In this document: in pieces, positions 6,054 to 11,010 of the stretch
Position numbering within the stretch: position 1 is the first letter of the stretch
Layout: each line of letters begins with the position of its first letter
DNA from: Magnetococcales bacterium
GTDB taxonomy: Bacteria > Pseudomonadota > Magnetococcia > Magnetococcales > Magnetaquicoccaceae
Direction: 5' to 3'
Assembly (NCBI GenBank): GCA_015228895.1
Contig: JADGCR010000061.1
Span: 1 to 11,010, forward strand
Length of the DNA: 11,010 nucleotides
Position numbers and translations under genes: made by a program
Notes under the pieces: model-generated
What the model saw: the letters and a program-made list of their open reading frames with translations, nothing else
Told to the model about the DNA's origin: nothing
Databases searched by the model: none

Positions 6054-7549
6054 TTGGCCATCAACCCGGTCACGCGGGTATGTTCCCGGCCGAAGGAGTT
6101 GTTCAGATCCACCGTCAGGGTGTGATTGTCCTTGACGGCGTAATCCAGACCGATTTTGGCGGACACCTCGTCCCGGTCCTCCCTGTTGCCGGTCGTGATA
6201 TCTTGATCCATAAAGAAATCATACAGGTAACTCAATCCGACAAACCCGGACACCGACTGATAGGTATGGATCAGAGTCGCGGAAACCTTGGCTTCTCCCA
6301 GGCCGGTATCGTTCTTGAGGGGGGTGGTATTGTCGGATTCGGTATAGCTGCCCCGATGCTCCCAGGAGCCCAGCACCCCGACGCCCACACCCAGGGTGGT
6401 GGCGCCGCTCAAGGCGCGATACCCGTCCAGGTTGGTGGCCAGCAGCAGGCGGCGGCTGTGGTAACTGCCGGTGACGCGGGTCATGGTGCCTGGCGTCAGC
6501 CGATCGGTATCACTCTTGGAGGCCCCATAGCTGCCGCTGGCGTTCCAGATGAGCGCCCCGTCGAAAAAGCTGGTGCCCACATAGGGGGTGATGGAGAGGC
6601 CGGTGCTATCCACCCCGCCGTTATTGAAGTTGGTGTTCAAGATGTTGTCCTCCAACCCCACCGTCACCCCAACGAGGCTGCTGCCCAGAACCTTCATGTC
6701 CCCTCCCAGCAGCATCATCTTGAGCTGCCCGGTATAAGGCAGGAAGGGGGAGGTCCCCCGGACCCAGGTATTGCCCACCGTGCCCCAGACCCCTTTGGAC
6801 CCCCCGCTCGCCGGCTCACCCGCCGCCAATCCGGCAACGGGCAGCATGGAGGTGGGCTTGGTGGGGGACAATCCGCCGGGACGACCCCGCCCCACGGAGC
6901 CCACCACCTTGGACAACACATCGGAGATGCGGGTGGAAATGACCGTGGCGATCACCTGGGAGGAGGTGCGGTTGACCTGTTGCTGAGTGGCGGAACCCGA
7001 GTCCAGGGTGCCGATGGAGCCCAGAATGTTCAAGGCGTCCTGCACCCCGAACTGGGCCGCCAGACCACTGAAGATGGTATTGCCGGCATAGGTCACGGTA
7101 AAGGCGTCACTGTTTTTCGCCGCCTCCCAATTGGCGGCGCTGGTGGTCAGGGACATCAGCTTGCCACCGACCATCGTACTGATGGTATTGGTCTTTTCCA
7201 TATTGGCCAGATTCTTGGCCGTGCCGCTGTAGACCTGGACGCCAGAGATGGTCAGGGTAAACGCCTGGTTGTCGTCCCAGTCGGCCAACGAGGTGCCGCT
7301 GTAGGAAAACGTGAAGGGAAAGCCCGCGACCGTGCCATTGAAGGAGGTTCCGCTCTCCAGGGCCGCCGGGGTGCCCCCGGACACGGAATAGGACTGTCCG
7401 CAAAAGGAACCGCTCATGACACTGGAGGCGTTGCTCCGGTATTGGCTTTTCAGAGGCTCAAAAGTGGCCTGAAAATCACAGCCCGCATGCACTTCACTCG
7501 CAGACATAAAAAAAGTTGCCATCGAGGCCAAAGCCAGTACCTTTTTCAT
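6035..7549 (-). CDS. autotransporter-like outer-membrane beta-barrel protein
   Basis: This 504-aa protein has a Sec signal peptide (residues 1-22, cleavage after VHA). A short Ser/Thr/Gly-rich passenger of roughly 200 residues follows, with a linker at about 195-250. The C-terminal region (about 252-504) has alternating amphipathic strands and ends in phenylalanine, the usual terminal signal for beta-barrel insertion. The strand pattern starting at GVWGTVGNTWVRG resembles the autotransporter beta-domain. The passenger contains two related segments at 87-111 and 137-163 (see findings) and two cysteines, C24 and C50. The frame is open upstream to 7609, but the ATG at 7549 starts the signal peptide and has GGAGA 7 nt before it. 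It is monocistronic by context: a promoter lies in the 145-nt gap before it, and the TPR gene converges on it with a 19-nt overlap. Function of the passenger is unknown. Confidence 0.75.
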   Translation of the reverse strand: MKKVLALASMATFFMSASEVHAGCDFQATFEPLKSQYRSNASSVMSGSFCGQSYSVSGGTPAALESGTSFNGTVAGFPFTFSYSGTSLADWDDNQAFTLTISGVQVYSGTAKNLANMEKTNTISTMVGGKLMSLTTSAANWEAAKNSDAFTVTYAGNTIFSGLAAQFGVQDALNILGSIGTLDSGSATQQQVNRTSSQVIATVISTRISDVLSKVVGSVGRGRPGGLSPTKPTSMLPVAGLAAGEPASGGSKGVWGTVGNTWVRGTSPFLPYTGQLKMMLLGGDMKVLGSSLVGVTVGLEDNILNTNFNNGGVDSTGLSITPYVGTSFFDGALIWNASGSYGASKSDTDRLTPGTMTRVTGSYHSRRLLLATNLDGYRALSGATTLGVGVGVLGSWEHRGSYTESDNTTPLKNDTGLGEAKVSATLIHTYQSVSGFVGLSYLYDFFMDQDITTGNREDRDEVSAKIGLDYAVKDNHTLTVDLNNSFGREHTRVTGLMANYRVDF

Positions 7550-7580
7550 TGATTCTCCATTCTTTAGTTGATTATGACGG

Positions 7581-7593
7581 CAATAACTTATTG
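7581..7593. repeat. perfect 13-nt AT-rich palindrome in leader
   Basis: CAATAA and TTATTG flank one base. The element lies in the 5' leader of the barrel gene, 7 nt from a second, GC-rich palindrome at 7600-7620 and well outside any coding region. It could be a protein-binding site or a weak RNA hairpin. Confidence 0.35.
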
Positions 7594-7599
7594 TAACCA

Positions 7600-7620
7600 A
7601 GCGTGACAAACCGTCACGCT
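7600..7620. promoter_or_regulatory. operator-like inverted repeat downstream of the barrel-gene promoter
   Basis: AGCGTGAC at 7600-7607 and GTCACGCT at 7613-7620 are perfect complements around a 5-nt centre. Relative to the predicted start of transcription near 7625 (minus strand) the element covers about +6 to +26, a common position for a repressor operator. As RNA it makes an 8-bp hairpin near the 5' end, which could instead stabilise the message. No U-run follows, which argues against an intrinsic terminator. GTGA and TCAC are separated by 7 nt, one more than a CRP-type site. Confidence 0.5.
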
Positions 7621-7631
7621 CCTGCCGCTCC

Positions 7632-7673
7632 TTTGTATCACAGCCGCCCCTCTTGTCAACACAATAAAAAAAT
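7632..7673 (-). promoter_or_regulatory. strong-looking sigma70 promoter for the barrel gene
   Basis: On the minus strand a perfect TTGACA (7659-7654) is followed by 16 nt and TACAAA (7637-7632). A TG one base before the -10 box makes an extended -10. Directly upstream, 7661-7673 is an A/T run that resembles an UP element. The leader to the ATG at 7549 would be about 76 nt. The same T-run lies just after the stop of the upstream protease gene, but I find no convincing stem before it to call a terminator. Confidence 0.55.
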
Positions 7674-7694
7674 GGCGCCTTTGGGACCGACGCG

Positions 7695-8612
7695 TCACCG
7701 CCCCCCCTGCCCTGGCTGCGTGACGATCTCCCGCAGCAGTTCCGCTTGCCCGGAGTCGCCCCGATGGATCAAACCGGGACACTGTTGATTGTAATCCATC
7801 ACCCGCGCCCGGTATTGATGCAAATGGTGCTCCGTGATGCCTCCCCCCCCGGGCCGAAAGGCTTGCGCCCAGGTCAGCAGCGCCCGGCATCGAGCGATCA
7901 GGGTCGCGGTGTGGGTGGCGGGGGGGAGCGCCTCCTCCCCGGCGGGACAAGGGGGCGGGGTAAGATAGGTGGAACCATCCCCGCGCCAGCACTGTTGCAT
8001 GGTGTTGCGACCGGACGCGACGCCCCCTCCTGGTTCCCCCTCCCCGGGCCGGGCTGCCATGGGGAGCACCAACCGGCCCAAAGCGTGATCGATCCGCCAC
8101 GCGCCCAACTGTTCCAGCACCGGCGTCCCAAGCAGGGGAATGCTCTTGGCCGGGGTCACGCTGACCGCGATGTTCCTGACCACATGTCCTCCGATCTGCA
8201 AACGCTCCAACCGCACCATCGGATGGCGCACCAGGGAACCATCCGCCATTCTGGTGGTGGTCGAGCCCATCCAATCCTCCGGTTTGATGGAACCGGCGGC
8301 CACCAGCTGATCGATGCGCTCCCGGGGGATCACCACGATATTGGCTCCGGTGTCGATCAGGAAGGCCACCTCCAGAGCGCCATTGAGGCGGGCGGCGACC
8401 CAGTACTGTCCCCGCACCCCATGGGTCAGCAACGGGATGGTTTCCACCGCCCCGCCGGGCAACGCGTCCCGCTCTCCCCCCTGACAGGGTTCGTTGCGCC
8501 AGACGGAACGCCCCTCGGAGTCCACGCACCGGACCAGGGGGCCACCCCCCCAGGCCGCCGGACTCCCCGACACCACCCACCACCAGCAGACCAACCACAA
8601 GGCGTACCGCAT
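7695..8612 (-). CDS. secreted retropepsin-like aspartic protease
   Basis: This 305-aa protein has a Trp-rich signal peptide (about residues 1-21). The aspartic protease fold (about 66-185) carries the catalytic motif FLIDTGAN (D87) and the later hydrophobic-Gly element LLGTPVLEQLG (160-170). These match the clan AA, single-domain retropepsin-like family of bacteria (TIGR02281-type), which would act as a homodimer in the periplasm. Before and after this domain are two similar segments, C29-x13-C43 and C208-x13-C222, each with a central DxxG or GDG turn and a closing P-C; they look like DUF4124-type modules. The C-terminal tail has further cysteines (C242, C278). An in-frame TAG four codons upstream of the ATG at 8612 fixes the start. 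The ribosome-binding site is weak (GGGGGA, 13 nt away). Substrate is unknown. The gap of 113 nt to the HAD gene upstream shows nothing distinct. Confidence 0.75.
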   Translation of the reverse strand: MRYALWLVCWWWVVSGSPAAWGGGPLVRCVDSEGRSVWRNEPCQGGERDALPGGAVETIPLLTHGVRGQYWVAARLNGALEVAFLIDTGANIVVIPRERIDQLVAAGSIKPEDWMGSTTTRMADGSLVRHPMVRLERLQIGGHVVRNIAVSVTPAKSIPLLGTPVLEQLGAWRIDHALGRLVLPMAARPGEGEPGGGVASGRNTMQQCWRGDGSTYLTPPPCPAGEEALPPATHTATLIARCRALLTWAQAFRPGGGGITEHHLHQYRARVMDYNQQCPGLIHRGDSGQAELLREIVTQPGQGGR

Positions 8613-8725
8613 GGCGTTGGGCTATCCCCCATCCTTGCGCACCTGGAAAAACGGGGTCCCGGCGACGCGGAGAGCCCGCCCCCGTTCCGTCATTTCCCAA
8701 AGAAAGGGAACTGTTTCCATCCATG

Positions 8726-9433
8726 TCAACATGACCCGCATGAGATTCCCCCTTGGTCCCCAGAGACCGACACGCCCATCAACGGCAACAATTCGGTCAA
8801 ATCATCCAACCAGTGATCCGGTTGCGCCCGCGCCAACTGCTCCCGCGGATGGCAACCATAGGTGACCGCCGCGATCTTCACCCCGGCGTTGCGTCCCATT
8901 TCCAGGTCATACAGGGTATCTCCAACCATCAGGGTCTGAGAAGCGGAAAATCCGGTGGCGCGCAAAATCGTCTCCACCATGGCGGGGTGGGGCTTGCTCG
9001 GCGCCTGGTCCGCGGTCATCAGGACCTGAAAGAAGTCGGCCAGATCATGCTCCTGCAAGGTCCGTTCCAGGCCACGCATGGACTTTCCCGTGGCGATCGC
9101 CAGCGCCACGTCCGCCCCGCGCAGGGCCAGCAGGGTCTCCCTGACACCGGGGAACAGGGGCGCGTGCAGCGCTTTCCGCTCCACCAGGTCGAGATAATGG
9201 CGCTTGTAGCCCAGCACCGCCCGCTGCCGGACCTCCCGGTCGCACTCCGGCAACAAAGCCTCCATGGCCTCGTCCAGGGAGAGGCCCACCACCTGGGCGA
9301 TCCGGGCGTGGGTGAACGCCCGGGGCATGCCCAACTCCTCCAGAGCCAACCGGGCCGCGCGGGCGATGCCATCCAGACTGTCCACCAGGGTGCCGTCGCA
9401 ATCGAAGATCACCAACCCGAATCGTGCCGTCAT
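8726..9433 (-). CDS. HAD-superfamily hydrolase, phosphoglycolate-phosphatase-like
   Basis: This 235-aa cytoplasmic protein shows all four HAD motifs. Motif I is FDCDGTLVDS with nucleophile D11 and acid/base D13, motif II is ATGKS (114-118), the motif III lysine is in SKPHP (K147), and motif IV is GDTLYDLEMG (D172, D176). The insertion between motifs I and II is an alpha-helical cap of the C1 type, as in phosphoglycolate phosphatase and beta-phosphoglucomutase. The actual substrate cannot be told from sequence. The start ATG (9433-9431) overlaps the rluC stop as ATGA, which implies translational coupling. The tail after about residue 220 is Gly/Ser/Cys-rich and probably disordered. Confidence 0.85.
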   Translation of the reverse strand: MTARFGLVIFDCDGTLVDSLDGIARAARLALEELGMPRAFTHARIAQVVGLSLDEAMEALLPECDREVRQRAVLGYKRHYLDLVERKALHAPLFPGVRETLLALRGADVALAIATGKSMRGLERTLQEHDLADFFQVLMTADQAPSKPHPAMVETILRATGFSASQTLMVGDTLYDLEMGRNAGVKIAAVTYGCHPREQLARAQPDHWLDDLTELLPLMGVSVSGDQGGISCGSC

Positions 9434-10446
9434 GGCCGGCTCCCTTTCAAGGAAAAGCTCCCCTCTCCCAGACGTTGCAGCACTCCCGTCAGAACGGCGT
9501 CCAGAGGGGCCTGGACCTCCAGGATCTCACCGGTGGCCGGGTGGGTGAAGCGAATCCGCCGGGCATGGAGAAACATCCGGGTCAGACCCAGTGGGCGCAG
9601 GGAGCGGTTCATGGGGAAGTCCCCGTATTTGTCATCCCCGGCCACGGGATGCCCCAGGGATTGCAGATGGACCCGAATCTGATGGGTGCGTCCGGTTTCC
9701 GGCATGGCGGCCACCAGGGAGAAGGGACCATAGCTCTCCACCACCCGATAGCGGGTACGGGCGCTCTGTCCGCCCGCCGCGCTCGTGACCACCATGCGCT
9801 CCCCCCCACCCCGCACGCTCCCCTTGACCAGCGCCTGCTCGATCACCCCGGAGGCTGGCCGGGGAGTGCCCCGCACCAGCGCCAGATACTCCTTGTCCAC
9901 CTGGCCCAGCCGGAACGCCCCGGTCAGACGCCTGGCGGCGCTCTTGTCCAGGGCGAACAGCAGGCAACCCGAGGTCTCCTTGTCCAGCCGATGACACAGC
10001 TCCCCCACCACCCCCCGCCCCTCCCGCGCCAGCAGGGCGCGCACCACGTCCACGCTCCCGAAGCTCTGTCCGCTCCCCCCGTGCACCGGAAGACCATGGG
10101 GTTTGTTGAGCACCAACACCTGTTCGTCCCGCCACAGGACCAGCTCCTCCACCCCCCGCATGGCCCACTCCGGCACCATCACCCCGCCCTCCTCCCGCGC
10201 GACGGGCTGAAACGGCGGCAAACGCACCTCCTCCCCGGCGACCAGACGATACCCTCCCCGCGCCCGTCCCCCGTTCACCCGTGTCTGTCCCGTGCGCAGC
10301 CAGCGCTGGATCAGCGCCCCCGGAGCGCCCGGATTGCGGGCGGCCAGATAGCGATCCAAACGCATCCCCTCCTCGTCCGCGCCCACCAGCAGGCGACGCA
10401 CGGACAATCTTTCTGGAACCAATGTTTCAAGCGACTTTGCGTCCAT
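9430..10446 (-). CDS. rluC: 23S rRNA pseudouridine synthase, RluC-type
   Basis: This 338-aa protein has an N-terminal S4 RNA-binding domain (about 27-80, with RLDRYLAARNPG and IQRWLRTGQTRVNG) and a catalytic RluA-family domain (about 100-325). The signature HRLDKETSG at 152-160 contains the catalytic aspartate D155. The family motifs LVLNKPHGLPVHGG (111-124) and ETGRTHQIRVHL are also intact. Members isomerise uridines in 23S rRNA; E. coli RluC modifies positions 955, 2504 and 2580. RluD is the alternative assignment, but the divergent position next to rne is the same as for rluC in E. coli, which supports this call. The ATG at 10446 has AGGA about 10 nt upstream. The gene shares its last bases with the HAD gene. 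Confidence 0.85.
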   Translation of the reverse strand: MDAKSLETLVPERLSVRRLLVGADEEGMRLDRYLAARNPGAPGALIQRWLRTGQTRVNGGRARGGYRLVAGEEVRLPPFQPVAREEGGVMVPEWAMRGVEELVLWRDEQVLVLNKPHGLPVHGGSGQSFGSVDVVRALLAREGRGVVGELCHRLDKETSGCLLFALDKSAARRLTGAFRLGQVDKEYLALVRGTPRPASGVIEQALVKGSVRGGGERMVVTSAAGGQSARTRYRVVESYGPFSLVAAMPETGRTHQIRVHLQSLGHPVAGDDKYGDFPMNRSLRPLGLTRMFLHARRIRFTHPATGEILEVQAPLDAVLTGVLQRLGEGSFSLKGSRP

Positions 10447-10465
10447 GGCTAAAAGATCCTATAAT
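10437..10465 (+). promoter_or_regulatory. possible rne promoter overlapping the rluC start
   Basis: A perfect TATAAT lies at 10460-10465, and TTGCGT (3 of 6) at 10437-10442 is placed 17 nt upstream. The -35 box falls inside the first codons of the divergent rluC gene. Initiation near 10472 would give rne a leader of about 178 nt. Confidence 0.45.
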
Positions 10466-10482
10466 GGTTTCAATTTTTTCAT

Positions 10483-10510
10483 GATCGGCTTCCGAACGAT
10501 CCCATTTTTT
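10483..10510 (+). terminator. weak attenuator-like hairpin with U-run in rne leader
   Basis: GATCG (10483-10487) and CGATC (10497-10501) form a 5-bp stem with a 9-nt loop. Two bases later there is a run ATTTTTT (10504-10510). The stem is short, so efficiency as a terminator would be low. It sits only about 10 nt after the predicted rne transcription start. Confidence 0.25.
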
Positions 10511-10524
10511 CGATATTTCTTGTC

Positions 10525-10571
10525 CCAGGGGTATGCCAGCCTTGGGATACCCAAAAACTTTGCCCCCCTGG
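10525..10571 (+). promoter_or_regulatory. alternative hairpins in the rne 5' leader
   Basis: GGGTAT (10529-10534) pairs with ATACCC (10547-10552), with an inner CCA/TGG pairing and a GCCT loop. Alternatively CCAGGGG (10525-10531) pairs with CCCCTGG (10565-10571). The two foldings share bases 10529-10531 and so compete in part. In E. coli the rne leader carries hairpins through which RNase E controls its own message; a similar role here is inference. Confidence 0.35.
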
Positions 10572-10649
10572 TCGTTTTGCAATGGACGCCTTTTGCAGCG
10601 CGTTGCACCGACCATGGCATGGGCTTCCTTACAGGAGAATACCCGATCC

Positions 10650-11010
10650 ATGACCAAGCGTATGCTGGTGGATGCCACCCACCCGGAAGAGATCCGTGTC
10701 GCCATTGTCCAGGACAATCGCCTCATCGACCTCGACATTGAAACATCAAGCAGGGAACAAATCAAAGGCAACATCTATCTGGCCCGCGTTTCCCGCGTCG
10801 AACCCTCCCTGCAGGCCGCCTTCATCGATTTCGGCGGCGACCGGCAGGGATTCCTTTCGGTCAACGACATCCATCCCAAATACTACCCCACCTCTGAAAA
10901 AGGGGAACGGGAAGAGTACCTGCCCCTCCCGCTGCCCGAACCCAGCGACGACGAGGACGACGACGAAATCTACGAGGACGACGACGAGAACGACGACGCA
11001 TTCCAGGAGG
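10650..11010 (+). CDS. rne: ribonuclease E, N-terminal part (cut by window edge)
   Basis: The 120 visible residues begin with the RNase E/G family start MTKRMLVDATHPEEIRVAIV and continue into the S1 RNA-binding region (KGNIYLARVSRVEPSLQAAFIDFGG at about 39-63, then GFLSVNDIHPKYY). From residue 100 to 116, 14 of 17 residues are Asp or Glu. Such an acidic insertion in the S1 domain is known from alphaproteobacterial RNase E and supports E over the shorter RNase G. The enzyme starts mRNA decay and processes rRNA and tRNA precursors, usually as a degradosome scaffold; the catalytic Asp residues and the C-terminal scaffold lie beyond the window. The ATG at 10650 has AGGAG at 10633-10637, a rather long 12-nt spacing. 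It is divergent from rluC. Confidence 0.9.
   Translation, partial: MTKRMLVDATHPEEIRVAIVQDNRLIDLDIETSSREQIKGNIYLARVSRVEPSLQAAFIDFGGDRQGFLSVNDIHPKYYPTSEKGEREEYLPLPLPEPSDDEDDDEIYEDDDENDDAFQE

Noticed and set aside
4763..7552. A very long open frame on the plus strand (929 codons) running through the TPR gene and antisense to the barrel gene.
   Set aside because: It is out of frame with the TPR gene and antisense to a gene with signal peptide and barrel features. Its translation is Gly/Pro/Arg/Gln-rich low-complexity sequence typical of shadow frames in GC-rich DNA.
7600..7620. The perfect 8-bp hairpin as an intrinsic terminator of the protease gene.
   Set aside because: No U-tract follows on the minus strand, and a promoter lies between it and the protease stop codon, so an operator or leader hairpin fits better.
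8694..8710. A TTCCC/GGGAA stem between the HAD and protease genes as a terminator.
   Set aside because: The stem has only 5 bp and no U-run follows it on the minus strand.
10427..10774. A minus-strand open frame across the rluC/rne gap and the start of rne.
   Set aside because: It is antisense to the clear RNase E N-terminus and overlaps the rluC start; no family features or ribosome-binding site are visible.

Overview
The window is a high-GC, densely coding stretch of a Gram-negative proteobacterial chromosome. The RNase E start carries an acidic insertion in its S1 region, which is typical of alphaproteobacterial RNase E. The DUF2333 protein, the TPR/glycosyltransferase-like protein and the MetZ type fit an alphaproteobacterium in the broad sense, possibly a Magnetococcales-like lineage; that placement is inference. 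A lipoprotein, a signal-peptide periplasmic protease and an outer-membrane beta-barrel show a two-membrane envelope. I saw no tRNA, rRNA, CRISPR array, insertion sequence or phage gene. No gene-free stretch exceeds about 210 bases.

Layout. (1) 1-2495, minus strand: the 5' end of malate dehydrogenase (cut by the window edge), metZ, and a membrane-anchored DUF2333 gene. DUF2333 and metZ are 5 nt apart and form one unit; mdh lies 91 nt further downstream. (2) 2496-2704: divergent promoter region. (3) 2705-4006, plus strand: a DHH phosphoesterase of the exopolyphosphatase type and, 24 nt later, a small lipoprotein. (4) 4007-6053, plus strand: a leader with a good -35 box and an inverted repeat, then an 89-aa secreted protein and, 25 nt later, a TPR protein with a C-terminal glycosyltransferase-like domain. 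(5) 6035-7549, minus strand: a short-passenger autotransporter-like protein whose 3' end overlaps the TPR gene tail to tail. Its leader has a strong-looking promoter and two palindromes. (6) 7695-8612, minus: a periplasmic retropepsin-like aspartic protease flanked by two DUF4124-like cysteine modules. (7) 8726-10446, minus: rluC and a HAD phosphatase, coupled by an ATGA overlap. (8) 10650-11010, plus: the 5' end of rne, divergent from rluC, behind a roughly 180-nt leader with predicted hairpins. The divergent rne/rluC arrangement is also known from Escherichia coli.

Most of the window is housekeeping: central carbon metabolism, methionine synthesis, rRNA modification and RNA decay. The less familiar material is the envelope block 4007-8612. 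It holds a tiny secreted protein, a TPR/GT-like protein, an autotransporter-like barrel and a secreted aspartic protease, several of them with distinctive leader sequences. I see no evidence for a wholly new multi-gene system. The most useful leads are the duplicated cysteine modules around the protease, the repeat in the autotransporter passenger, and the regulatory structures at 7581-7673, 4038-4121 and 10437-10571.
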